A stretch of 64,000 nucleotides of DNA from Streptomyces sp. 71268. GTDB taxonomy: Bacteria; Actinomycetota; Actinomycetes; Streptomycetales; Streptomycetaceae. The DNA is taken from NCBI RefSeq assembly GCF_029392895.1, contig NZ_CP114200.1, positions 5,710,501 to 5,774,500 of the forward strand. The letters run 5' to 3'. How positions within the stretch are numbered: the stretch's first letter is position 1; each line of letters begins with the position of its first letter. The notes beneath the pieces were generated by a model, which had not been told where the DNA came from, did no database searches, and was given only the letters and a program-made list of their open reading frames with translations. This document shows, piece by piece, positions 9,001 through 17,312 of this stretch. The position numbers and the translations under genes are program-made.

Positions 9001-11292
9001 ATGTTCAAGCTCGCGGTGGTCGAAGGGGTCCTGGAGCGGATCACCTACGCCAATGAGGACAACGGCTACACGGTCGCGCGGGTCGACACGGGGCGCGGCT
9101 CCGGCGACCTGCTGACGGTGGTGGGCTCGCTGCTCGGCGCCCAGCCGGGCGAGTCGCTGCGCATGGAGGGCCGCTGGGGCTCCCACCCGCAGTACGGCAA
9201 GCAGTTCACCGTGGAGAACTACACGACGGTGCTGCCCGCCACCGTCCAGGGCATCCGCCGCTATCTGGGCTCCGGACTCATCAAGGGCATCGGGCCACGG
9301 ATCGCCGACCGGATCACCGAGCACTTCGGCGTGGAGACGCTGGACGTGATCGAGCGGCACCCGGAGCGGCTGATCGAGGTGCCCGGGCTCGGTCCCAAGC
9401 GCACCAGGATGATCGGCGCGGCCTGGGAGGAGCAGAAGGCCATCAAGGAGGTCATGGTCTTCCTCCAGGGCGTCGGCGTCTCCACCTCCATCGCGGTGCG
9501 CATCTACAAGAAGTACGGCGACGCCTCCATCTCCGTCGTACGCAACCAGCCGTACCGCCTCGCGGCCGACGTCTGGGGCATCGGCTTCCTGACCGCCGAC
9601 CGCATCGCGCAGGCCGTCGGCATCCCGCACGACAGCCCGGACCGCGTCAAGGCGGGCCTGCAGTACGCGCTGTCCCAGTCCACCGACAACGGCCACTGCT
9701 ACCTGCCCGAGGAACAACTGATCGCGGACGCCGTGAAGTTGCTCCAGGTGGACACCGGCCTTGTCATCGAGTGCCTGGGGGAGCTGGCCGAGGACCCCGA
9801 GGGGGTGGTCCGCGAGGTGGTGCCCGGACCCGCCGACGGCGAACCGATCACGGCCGTGTACCTGGTCCCCTTCCACCGCGCGGAGCTGTCGCTCGCCGGG
9901 TCGCTGCGCCGGCTGCTGCGCGGCGACGAGGACCGGATGCCCGGCTTCCGGGACGTCGACTGGGACAGGGCGCTGTCCTGGCTCGGCCGGCGCACCGGCG
10001 CCGACCTCGCCCCCGAGCAGCGGGAGGCGGTCAAGCTGGCGCTCACCGAGAAGGTGGCGGTGCTCACGGGCGGCCCCGGCTGCGGCAAGTCGTTCACGGT
10101 GCGTTCCGTGGTGGAGCTGGCCCGCGCGAAGCAGGCCAAGGTGGTGCTGGCGGCGCCCACGGGCCGGGCCGCCAAGCGGCTCGCCGAGCTGACCGGCGCC
10201 GAGGCGTCCACCGTGCACCGCCTCCTTGAGCTCAAGCCGGGTGGCGACGCCGCGTACGACCGGGACCGGCCGCTGGACGCCGACCTGGTCGTGGTGGACG
10301 AGGCGTCGATGCTGGACCTGTTGCTGGCCAACAAGCTGGTGAAGGCCGTGCCGCCGGGCGCCCACCTGCTGCTCGTCGGCGACGTGGACCAACTCCCCTC
10401 CGTGGGCGCCGGCGAGGTGCTGCGCGACCTGCTCGCGCCGGGCAGCCCGGTCCCCTCCGTGCGGCTGACCCGGATCTTCCGGCAGGCCCAGCAGTCCGGC
10501 GTGGTCACCAACGCGCACCGGATCAACTCCGGGGTGCCGCCGATCACCGACGGCCTGCCGGACTTCTTCCTCTTCGTGGAGGACGACACCGAGGAGGCGG
10601 GGCGGCTCACGGTCGACGTGGCGGCCCGCCGCATCCCGGCGAAGTTCGGCCTCGACCCGCGCCGCGACGTGCAGGTTCTCGCGCCGATGCACCGTGGCCC
10701 CGCCGGCGCGGGCACGCTCAACGGGCTGCTCCAGCAGGCCGTGACGCCCGCCCGCCCGGACCTGCCGGAGCGACGCTTCGGCGGCCGCACCTTCCGCGTC
10801 GGGGACAAGGTCACCCAAATCAGAAACAACTACGAGAAGGGGGCGAACGGGGTCTTCAACGGCACCGTGGGCGTGGTCACCGCGCTCGACAACGAGGAAC
10901 AGCGGCTGACGGTGCGCACGGACGAGGACGAGGAGGTGGGGTACGACTTCGACGAACTGGACGAGTTGGCGCACGCGTACGCCGTGACGATCCACCGCTC
11001 GCAGGGCAGCGAGTACCCGGCGGTGGTGATCCCGGTGACGACCGGCGCCTGGATGATGCTCCAGCGCAACCTGCTCTACACGGCGGTGACGCGGGCGAAG
11101 CGGCTCGTCGTGCTGGTCGGCTCGCGCAAGGCGCTGGGGCAGGCCGTGCGCACGGTTTCGGCGGGCCGCCGCTGCACCGCGCTCGACCATCGGCTCGGTG
11201 GCGAAGTCCCGCGTTCCGCTTCCGCCGGGTTTCCGGAATCGGCTGTAAGGGGGCAGGATGGACACGATGGCGGCACTGAGTGCCGCAATTAG
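9001..11292 (+). CDS. recD2: RecD2-type SF1B DNA helicase
   Basis: This is a 763-aa stand-alone RecD-like helicase, a 5'-3' DNA unwinding motor linked to genome stability outside RecBCD. The N-terminal region has the OB-like start (FKLAVVEGVLERITYANEDNG) and helix-hairpin-helix segments (GIGPRIADRI, VPGLGPKRT). The helicase core has Walker A GGPGCGKS, Walker B VVDEASMLD, motif III LVGDVDQLPSVGAG and the C-terminal motif AVTIHRSQGSEYP. I chose the ATG at 9001, where homology begins; the frame is open upstream for about 150 codons of low-quality sequence. Citrate synthase follows about 100 bp downstream. Confidence 0.93.
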   Translation: MFKLAVVEGVLERITYANEDNGYTVARVDTGRGSGDLLTVVGSLLGAQPGESLRMEGRWGSHPQYGKQFTVENYTTVLPATVQGIRRYLGSGLIKGIGPRIADRITEHFGVETLDVIERHPERLIEVPGLGPKRTRMIGAAWEEQKAIKEVMVFLQGVGVSTSIAVRIYKKYGDASISVVRNQPYRLAADVWGIGFLTADRIAQAVGIPHDSPDRVKAGLQYALSQSTDNGHCYLPEEQLIADAVKLLQVDTGLVIECLGELAEDPEGVVREVVPGPADGEPITAVYLVPFHRAELSLAGSLRRLLRGDEDRMPGFRDVDWDRALSWLGRRTGADLAPEQREAVKLALTEKVAVLTGGPGCGKSFTVRSVVELARAKQAKVVLAAPTGRAAKRLAELTGAEASTVHRLLELKPGGDAAYDRDRPLDADLVVVDEASMLDLLLANKLVKAVPPGAHLLLVGDVDQLPSVGAGEVLRDLLAPGSPVPSVRLTRIFRQAQQSGVVTNAHRINSGVPPITDGLPDFFLFVEDDTEEAGRLTVDVAARRIPAKFGLDPRRDVQVLAPMHRGPAGAGTLNGLLQQAVTPARPDLPERRFGGRTFRVGDKVTQIRNNYEKGANGVFNGTVGVVTALDNEEQRLTVRTDEDEEVGYDFDELDELAHAYAVTIHRSQGSEYPAVVIPVTTGAWMMLQRNLLYTAVTRAKRLVVLVGSRKALGQAVRTVSAGRRCTALDHRLGGEVPRSASAGFPESAVRGQDGHDGGTECRN

Positions 11293-11394
11293 GCCCGATG
11301 GCCGACCCCGAGTGCACGTTCATCGTCCAAATGGGGGAAGGTAGAGCTAGTCAGGGCACCTCGAAGAAGAGGCACAACGTCGGTGAGGGATGAC

Positions 11395-12684
11395 GTGAGC
11401 GACAACTCTGTAGTACTGCGGCACGGGGACGGCGAATACAGCTACCCGGTGATCGAGAGCACCGTCGGCGACAGCGGCTTCGATATCAGCAAGCTCCGCG
11501 CCCAGACCGGTCTGGTGACCCTGGACTCGGGATACGGCAATACCGCCGCCTACAAGTCCGCGATCACCTACCTCGACGGTGAGCAGGGCATCCTGCGCTA
11601 CCGCGGTTATCCGATCGAGCAGCTCGCGGAGCGGAGCACCTTCCTGGAGACGGCGTTCCTGCTGATCAACGGGGAGCTGCCGACCGTTGACGAGCTGGCT
11701 ACGTTCCGTAACGAGATCACCCAGCACACGCTGCTCCACGAGGACGTGAAGCGGTTCTACGACGGCTTCCCCCGTGACGCCCACCCGATGGCGATGCTGT
11801 CGTCCGTGGTCAGCGCGCTGTCCACGTTCTACCAGGACAGCCACAACCCGTTCGACGAGAAGCAGCGCCACCTGTCGACGATCCGGCTGCTCGCCAAGCT
11901 GCCCACGATCGCCGCGTACGCGTACAAGAAGTCCGTCGGTCACCCGGTCGTCTACCCCCGTAACGACCTGGGATACGTCGAGAACTTCCTCCGCATGACG
12001 TTCTCGGTGCCGGCCGCCGAGTACGACCTGGACCCCGTCGTGGTCAGCGCCCTGGACAAGCTGCTGATCCTGCACGCGGACCACGAGCAGAACTGTTCGA
12101 CCTCCACGGTCCGCCTGGTCGGCTCCTCGCAGGCGAACATGTTCGCGTCGATCTCGGCGGGCATCAGCGCGCTGTGGGGCCCGCTGCACGGCGGCGCCAA
12201 CCAGTCGGTCCTCGAGATGCTGGAGAGCATCAAGAACACCGGCGGCGACGTGGACACCTTCATCCGCAAGGTGAAGGACAAGGAAGACGGCGTGAAGCTC
12301 ATGGGCTTCGGGCACCGCGTCTACAAGAACTTCGACCCCCGGGCGAAGATCATCAAGTCGGCGGCGCACGACGTCCTCTCCGCCCTCGGCAAGTCCGACG
12401 AGCTGCTCGACATCGCGCTCAAGCTCGAAGAGCACGCGCTGGCCGACGACTACTTCGTGGAGCGCAAGCTCTACCCGAACGTCGACTTCTACACCGGCCT
12501 CATCTACCGGGCGATGGGCTTCCCGACCGAGATGTTCACCGTCCTCTTCGCGCTCGGCCGGCTCCCCGGCTGGATCGCCCAGTGGCACGAGATGATCAAG
12601 GAGCCCGGCTCCCGCATCGGCCGCCCCCGCCAGATCTACACGGGCGTCGTCGAGCGCGACTTCGTCCCCGTGGAGCAGCGCTAA
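11395..12684 (+). CDS. gltA: Type II citrate synthase
   Basis: The enzyme condenses acetyl-CoA with oxaloacetate to give citrate, the entry step of the TCA cycle. The 429-aa protein has the three catalytic residues in their expected motifs: His265 (GPLHGGAN), His307 (GFGHRVYK) and Asp364 (NVDFY). The N-terminal beta-strand extension and Glu-rich helices fit the hexameric, NADH-sensitive type II class. The GTG at 11395 gives SDNSVVLRHGDGEY after a GAGGGA site; a GTG four codons earlier is also open. A 15-bp hairpin lies downstream. The Streptomyces gene is also called citA. Confidence 0.96.
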   Translation: MSDNSVVLRHGDGEYSYPVIESTVGDSGFDISKLRAQTGLVTLDSGYGNTAAYKSAITYLDGEQGILRYRGYPIEQLAERSTFLETAFLLINGELPTVDELATFRNEITQHTLLHEDVKRFYDGFPRDAHPMAMLSSVVSALSTFYQDSHNPFDEKQRHLSTIRLLAKLPTIAAYAYKKSVGHPVVYPRNDLGYVENFLRMTFSVPAAEYDLDPVVVSALDKLLILHADHEQNCSTSTVRLVGSSQANMFASISAGISALWGPLHGGANQSVLEMLESIKNTGGDVDTFIRKVKDKEDGVKLMGFGHRVYKNFDPRAKIIKSAAHDVLSALGKSDELLDIALKLEEHALADDYFVERKLYPNVDFYTGLIYRAMGFPTEMFTVLFALGRLPGWIAQWHEMIKEPGSRIGRPRQIYTGVVERDFVPVEQR

Positions 12685-12767
12685 CCGGAGGCGGTGGGGC
12701 GGCGGGGTGCCATCCGCCCGCCGCGTGCGGACGCGCACCCCGCTCGCCCGACGTCCCACGGACCCGC

Positions 12768-12803
12768 CACGCCGGGCAGGCCCCTCGCGGCCTGCCCGGC
12801 GTG
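12768..12803 (+). terminator. gltA terminator
   Basis: A perfect 15-bp stem (12768-12782 with 12789-12803; arms cacgccgggcaggcc/ggcctgcccggcgtg) with a six-base loop lies 84 bases after the gltA stop. Confidence 0.8.
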
Positions 12804-12868
12804 TTGCTGCCCGGCGACCCGCGCGGCGGAGCCGGGCGGCCCGCCCCCCGGGGTGGTGCGGCGGCGCC

Positions 12869-12964
12869 CGTCCGAGCAGGACCCGCCTCACTGATCCGAG
12901 CGGGAGGCGGCCCACTCGTCCGAGCGGTACGCGGCCCACTCGTCCGAGCGGCACCCGCCCTGCG
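12869..12964. repeat. 24-bp tandem repeat, four degenerate units
   Basis: The core TCCGAGC recurs at 12871, 12895, 12919 and 12943, exactly 24 bases apart, and the two middle units share a 20-base identity (12908-12927 and 12932-12951). A fifth core lies inside the tetR-family 3' end at 12985. The array sits just after the TetR stop codon. Confidence 0.75.
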
Positions 12965-12968
12965 CGCC

Positions 12969-13541
12969 CTACTCGCCCTGTTCGTCCGAGCAGGGCAGCA
13001 GCATGCGCAGCACCTCGTCGAACTCCGCCACGCCGGGCGGGTCGTCGGTGAGCAGCGCCTGCAGCAGGAGGCCGTCGATGGCGCCGACGACGACGCGTAC
13101 CCGCACCGGATCGTCGGTGTACCGGCGGGCGAAGTCCGCCGCCGCGTCCAGCCACACCTGGGTGGCCTCGCGTAGCTCGGGGCGCCGGGCGGCCTGGAGG
13201 TAGAGCTCGTACTCGGCCAGGAGCCGACCGGGTTCGGCGACCACGTCGGCCATGAGCTGGGCCAGCGTGCGGCGGCTGTCGAGGCCACCGTCCGTCGCGA
13301 GGGCCAGCCGGCGCATGCGGGCGGCGTCCTCGTACATCACGCTGGTCAGCGCCGCGCACAGCAGGTCGTCGATGCTGCGGAAGTAGTAGGTGGCCGACGC
13401 GTTGGGCAGTTCGGCCTCGCGGGCCACCGCCCGGTGGCTGACGCCCGAGGCCCCGTCCCGCTCGACCACCCGCAGCGCCGCCTCGATCAGCGCCTGCCGC
13501 CGCCGCTCGCCCTTCACGCGCCGCCCGTCCGTCGCGGGCAC
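12969..13541 (-). CDS. TetR-family regulator
   Basis: This is a 190-aa TetR/AcrR repressor. The N-terminal HTH is clear (RRQALIEAALRVVERDG... VSHRAVAREAELPNASATYYFRS) and the C-terminal half is the helical ligand domain. The start is uncertain. I used the GTG at 13541, preceded by GAGGGGGG, but the frame stays open for about 140 more codons of Gly/Ala/Asp/Pro repeats up to the MFS gene. It lies downstream of, and in line with, the MFS exporter and probably represses it in response to an exported compound. Confidence 0.85.
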   Translation of the reverse strand: MPATDGRRVKGERRRQALIEAALRVVERDGASGVSHRAVAREAELPNASATYYFRSIDDLLCAALTSVMYEDAARMRRLALATDGGLDSRRTLAQLMADVVAEPGRLLAEYELYLQAARRPELREATQVWLDAAADFARRYTDDPVRVRVVVGAIDGLLLQALLTDDPPGVAEFDEVLRMLLPCSDEQGE

Positions 13542-13599
13542 GCCCCCCTCGGCCCGCCCGGCCCCGGCCCGCCCCGCGGCCGTCTTCCGCCGCGCGCCA

Positions 13600-13860
13600 C
13601 CGCCGGGGCCCGCGTCACCGTCAGGGCCGGGGCCCGCGTCACCGCCGGGGCTCGCGTCACCGTCGGGGGCCGTGCCACCCCCGGGGCCCGCGTCACCGCT
13701 GCGGCCCGCTGCGTCACCCCCGGCCGCGGGCCCGCCGCCCGGGCTCGGGCCCGGGATGCCGCCCGGGCCGGCGTCGCCCGGGCCGGCGTCGTCGTCCAGC
13801 CCCGTGGCGCGGCCCGGCCCTGCGGCGTCGCCCGGTTCCGTGGCGGCAGGGGGCCGCCCC
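13600..13860. repeat. Low-complexity GC repeat upstream of tetR
   Basis: Degenerate direct repeats containing cgcgtcaccg recur at 13611, 13635, 13653 and 13689, with spacings that are multiples of six bases. Read on the minus strand the frame continuous with TetR would encode Gly-Asp-Ala-Gly-Pro-Gly units. Whether this is a real N-terminal extension or an untranslated spacer cannot be told from the sequence alone. Confidence 0.55.
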
Positions 13861-13983
13861 GCCGCCACGGGGGCGGGCGGCCGGTCGGTGGCGGCCGTGT
13901 CGTCGCCGGCGCCGGACTGGTGCGCGGCTTCACGCTCGTTCAGGGCAAGCTCCCGTGGCCCGGGCGGCCGGAACGCGGTGCGT

Positions 13984-15543
13984 TCAGCCGCAGTCGACGT
14001 AGCACTGCTGCCGCTCGTCCGCCTCCCGTGACGCGTGCGCGGCGGAGTCGACGGGCGACGCGGGGTCCGACGCGCCGGACCCGGCGAGCACGGCGCCCGC
14101 GCCCCCGGCCCGGTCCGCGCCCGCGCGATCCGCGCCCGCGCGATCCGCGCCCGCCACGCCACGACCGGTGGCATCCGGCCCGTGGTGGGTAACGGTCGCT
14201 CCGTCCGCGAGGTCCGCGTCTCGCTGGGCGCTCTCCAGGTCCGCGTCGGTACGGTCCGTGGCGGCAGCCACCGTGACCGTACCCCCATCGCCTCCCGGAG
14301 CGGCGCCCTGGCCGGCCTTCGGCGCGAAGTCGCCGCCGGGCGGCGGCGTGACCGGCCTGGCGGAGACGGCGGCCACCAGCGGGCGGTAGCCCAGCGCCGC
14401 GACGGCGACGCAGAGGGCGCCCGCCGTGATGGCCACGGCGAAGCCACCGCGCGGGCCGAACACGTCGACCGCCGCGCCGGAGAGCGACGAGCCCAGCGCG
14501 ACGCCGATGGCGAGCCCCGTCGTGGCCCAGGTCATGCCCTCCGTCAGCCGGTGCGCGGGCACGATGCGCTCGATCAGGTTCATGATCGTGATCATGGTGG
14601 GCGAGAAGAAGACGCCCGCGAAGAACACCGCGACGGTCAGCCCGATGACGCTGTTCACCAGCAGGAACGGCAGCGTGGTGGCGGCCGTCCCGAGGATGCT
14701 GAGGACCAGCAGTCGCGGTAGCGGGGTCCGTAGGGTGACGGCACCGAAGGCGAGGCCGGCGGCGCAGGAGCCGACGGCGTACACGGCGAGCACCAGTCCC
14801 GTCGCGCCGGGCTGGCCCTGCTCGTCGGCGAACGCCACGCTCACCACGTCCACCGTGCCCACGATCGCGCCACCGGCGACCAGCGCGAGCACCAGGACCC
14901 GCAGCGACCCGTCGCGCAACGCCGACCCCTCCACGGTCTGGGCCGTGCCCCGCGCCGGCGGCTCCGTGTCGCGCCGCATGACGAACAGCGTGACGCCGAC
15001 GGCCAGCAGCGCGCCCGCGACCAGCGGCCCGGCCTCGGGGAACAACGTCGTGCACAGCAGCACCGAGAGCGCCGGGCCGGCGATGAACGTGACGTCCTCG
15101 ATCACCGCCTCCAGTGCGTAGGCGGTGTGCAGCCTGGGGGAGTCGCGGTAGATCTCGGTCCAGCGGGCCCGGACCATGGCGGCCATGCTCGGCATGGAGC
15201 CCGCGAGCGCGGCGAGCGCGAACAGCGTCCACACGGGCGCGTCGTAGTGCGCGCAGAGCAGGAGCAGCCCGAGCGCGACCACGCTCACGCCGGTGACGGG
15301 CAGCAGCACCCGGCCCTGGCCGTACCGGTCCACCAGCCGGGAGACCTGGGGCCCGATGAGCGCCATGGCCAGCGTGAACGTGGCGGCGACGGCACCGGCG
15401 ACGCCGTACTGGCCGCGCAGTTCGGACAGCATCGTGATGAGGCCGATGCCGGTCATCGACAACGGCATCCGGGAGACGAAACCAGCGGCGGTGAACGCCC
15501 GAGCGCCCGGCGCGGCGAAGAGCGCACCGTAGGGATTGGCCAT
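13984..15543 (-). CDS. MFS transporter with long low-complexity C-tail
   Basis: This is a twelve-helix major facilitator, probably a drug or metabolite exporter. About the first 400 residues form the membrane domain, with an N-terminal RGQYGVAGAVAATFTLAMAL segment and the R-x-x-D-R-Y-G loop motif (SRLVDRYGQGR) after TM2. The last 120 or so residues are low-complexity, with GADRA units repeated three times (14112-14156 holds the matching 15-bp DNA repeat). The ATG at 15543 is chosen because AGGAG lies six bases upstream. A TetR gene follows on the same strand and a palindrome precedes the gene, which suggests TetR control. Confidence 0.88.
   Translation of the reverse strand: MANPYGALFAAPGARAFTAAGFVSRMPLSMTGIGLITMLSELRGQYGVAGAVAATFTLAMALIGPQVSRLVDRYGQGRVLLPVTGVSVVALGLLLLCAHYDAPVWTLFALAALAGSMPSMAAMVRARWTEIYRDSPRLHTAYALEAVIEDVTFIAGPALSVLLCTTLFPEAGPLVAGALLAVGVTLFVMRRDTEPPARGTAQTVEGSALRDGSLRVLVLALVAGGAIVGTVDVVSVAFADEQGQPGATGLVLAVYAVGSCAAGLAFGAVTLRTPLPRLLVLSILGTAATTLPFLLVNSVIGLTVAVFFAGVFFSPTMITIMNLIERIVPAHRLTEGMTWATTGLAIGVALGSSLSGAAVDVFGPRGGFAVAITAGALCVAVAALGYRPLVAAVSARPVTPPPGGDFAPKAGQGAAPGGDGGTVTVAAATDRTDADLESAQRDADLADGATVTHHGPDATGRGVAGADRAGADRAGADRAGGAGAVLAGSGASDPASPVDSAAHASREADERQQCYVDCG
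14112..14156. repeat. 15-bp tandem repeat within MFS tail
   Basis: Three near-identical 15-bp units (gatccgcgcccgcgc type) lie in the coding sequence of the MFS C-terminal tail and encode the repeated Ala-Gly-Ala-Asp-Arg. The period keeps the frame, as expected for slippage under coding constraint. Confidence 0.75.
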
Positions 15544-15567
15544 CGCTACTCCTGACAGAGAAAGTGA

Positions 15568-15577
15568 GACGATCGTC
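15568..15577. promoter_or_regulatory. Candidate TetR operator
   Basis: The perfect palindrome GACGATCGTC lies 25-34 bases upstream of the MFS start codon. Its place in the promoter of an exporter followed by a TetR gene suggests the repressor binds here. The assignment is inferred. Confidence 0.5.
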
Positions 15578-16438
15578 CAAGTTTTTATCACGGACACGGC
15601 CCCGGTGCGTGGCGTCGCATGGAGCGGGTGCACCGTGAGTGGGGTCCCAAGGTGGCGTCGACGGGGCGCGGCGTGAAGAAACGGAAACCGGCGTGCGCGG
15701 GCGCGGTGTGGGTCGAATCGGGGTGCCGGCTCGCGCTTCGACGCTCCCTCACGCGGGCGGCGTGCCTGGGGCTACGGGCGTCGCGGTGGGCCGGGATCGG
15801 GCCTGGCCGGGCATGCGAAAGCGCCCCGCTACCGATCCCCCCACGGGTCGGAGCGGGGCGCTTTCTGTTCCCCGGTTCGGATTCCCCCCACGGGATCCGG
15901 CCGGGAGCCTTGCTGGCCACGAGGGCCAGGCGCCCGCGATCTGCCGGGACGCGTACATGCGGGAGGGCCGCTCAAAGCTCCCCGGTACGTCGCCCCGGCC
16001 ACGCGCAGTCTGGAAACGTCCCCCAAGACGTCCCAGCACCACCCAGTTAGACTCGCGACCCCCGCGAATGGTTACCCCACTTCCACTGTGATCTGCGTCT
16101 CTTGCCATATAGGGGCGTAGTCGGGCAAGGGTCTCCATTTGAATATCTGGGCGCTCACGTATGGGTGTTGTGCGGCCTATGGGGATTTCGTGAAGACGTT
16201 CGAGTGGAAATCTCGCCGCAACCGGTCCCGTGGTCGGTGATGCCCCGTGATTCGTCGGCGGTCCACATGTGTCAGGCGCTCCCGCGGCCACTCGTCAGGG
16301 CGGGGATCGCCGAGCCGGGAACCCGCCACGTCGGGAACCCGCCGGGGTGCGGACGCGCGGAGGCCGGGCCGTGCGGAGCGCCGTTGGGCGGCTCCGTACG
16401 ACCCGGCCTCGGAAGGTGCCGGTGGCGCGGGGGTGCGG
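15578..16438. other. 860-bp gene-poor region with orphan hairpin
   Basis: I find no convincing gene between the MFS promoter and the copper chaperone. The open frames have mixed third-position GC, unlike real genes here. An AT-richer stretch at about 16080-16230 could hold a promoter. A strong terminator-like hairpin sits at 15817-15865. A short RNA transcribed leftward from near 16100 to that hairpin would account for both, but this is only inference. Confidence 0.4.
15817..15865. terminator. Strong orphan terminator hairpin
   Basis: The arms gaaagcgccccgct (15817-15830) and agcggggcgctttc (15852-15865) are exact 14-bp complements, and the loop has a further cgatccc/gggtcg pairing. It would work in either direction. 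No recognisable gene ends here, which hints at a small untranslated RNA. Confidence 0.7.
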
Positions 16439-16696
16439 TCAGGCGGCCCGGCCGGTGAGCTCGTAGCCCGCCTCGTCGATGGCGGCGCGCACGGCCTCGT
16501 CGTCGAGGGCGGCCGTCGAGACGACGGTCACCTGGCCGCTGGCGGCCTCGGCCTTGACGGACGTGACGCCGTCCAGCGCCGAGACCTCTTCGGTGACCGC
16601 GCCCTCGCAGTGACCGCAGGTCATGCCCGTGACCGTGTACACGGTGGTGATGTCGTCGGCGGACTGGCGCGATTCGGTGGGCGTCTCGGAGGTCAT
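16439..16696 (-). CDS. copZ: CopZ-like heavy-metal-associated chaperone
   Basis: This is an 85-aa cytosolic HMA-domain protein that would carry Cu(I) to a P-type ATPase or help buffer copper. The metal site GMTCGHC is intact with Cys27 and Cys30, and the ferredoxin-like fold is complete (VTEEVSALDGV, VVSTAALDDEAVRAAIDEAGYE). The ATG at 16696 is preceded by AAGGAG. A CsoR-like operator lies 79-95 bases upstream. No CopA ATPase or CsoR gene is adjacent, so the partners are elsewhere on the chromosome. Confidence 0.9.
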   Translation of the reverse strand: MTSETPTESRQSADDITTVYTVTGMTCGHCEGAVTEEVSALDGVTSVKAEAASGQVTVVSTAALDDEAVRAAIDEAGYELTGRAA

Positions 16697-16774
16697 GGGT
16701 TCTCCTTGGGGAAGGTGGCCTGCTGGTGTCGGGGCCCTGGAGTCTCCTCCGGTCGCCCCCACGTCGGTCATCTT

Positions 16775-16791
16775 ATACCCCAGGGGGGTAT
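16775..16791 (-). promoter_or_regulatory. CsoR-like copper operator
   Basis: The sequence ATACCCC-AGG-GGGGTAT is a perfect 7-3-7 inverted repeat of the type bound by the Cu(I)-sensing repressor CsoR. It sits in the promoter region of the copZ-like gene, so that gene is probably derepressed by copper. Confidence 0.8.
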
Positions 16792-16923
16792 GGCGACAGA
16801 GAGGCTCGCCACGAAAACGCGCCCAGCGTCCGCGTGGCACCGGGTGTCGCCGCCCACGCCCTCCGCCGCCTCCGCCGCCCCGCCGGACCGGGCGCCAGGC
16901 CGGGCGCCGGCGCGCGCCGGGCG

Positions 16924-17124
16924 CTAAGTGTCGCGGCGCGAGCGGTTACCTGGCCGGCGGAGGACCCAGGCCCGGATGGTGTCCGCGAGCCAGTAGGGCT
17001 TTCCGCCCTCCACGACGTCGGGCGCCGGAAGCAGCCCGTGTTTGCGGTAGGAGCGCACGGTGTCTGTCTGGACGCCGATGTGTGCCGCGATTTCCTTGTA
17101 CGACCAGAGCCTGCGATCAGTCAT
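16924..17124 (-). CDS. Small MerR-like/excisionase-type HTH protein
   Basis: This 66-aa protein is almost entirely a winged-helix DNA-binding domain: LWSYKEIAAHIGVQTDTVRS YRKHGLLPAPD, with a Trp-rich wing (YWLADTIRAWVLRRPG). It resembles the MerR/BldC/excisionase fold without an effector domain. The ATG at 17124 has GGGAGG upstream. It is a single gene between copZ and the inositol locus; its targets are unknown. Confidence 0.75.
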   Translation of the reverse strand: MTDRRLWSYKEIAAHIGVQTDTVRSYRKHGLLPAPDVVEGGKPYWLADTIRAWVLRRPGNRSRRDT

Positions 17125-17312
17125 GTCTCGCGCCTCCCAGAGCACCGCGACCACGGCGGGGGGACCGACGGGGGTGTCGCGGTGTAACTGTCGTTGATCA
17201 CTTGAGCTGCGCCCGGTGAACGACCCTGAGTGACCGGCCGCGAACACCTGTTGATGGTCTGTGACGGAAAGGCCGGGTAAGCGTGACGAACGTGACCAAG
17301 AGGCGACGGAAG

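Noticed and set aside
8431..11265. Very long open frame on the minus strand across recD2
   Set aside because: It is antisense to a gene with complete helicase motifs; such frames arise from high GC at third positions. The translated sequence is Arg/Ala/Val/His-rich with no domain.
15865..15900. T-loop-like GGTTCGGATTCC suggesting a tRNA
   Set aside because: No acceptor, D or anticodon arm can be built around it on either strand.
15749..16291. Minus-strand open frame of 180 codons in the gene-poor region
   Set aside because: Third-position GC is mixed and unlike real genes here; it runs through the hairpin at 15817-15865. A non-coding transcript is more likely.
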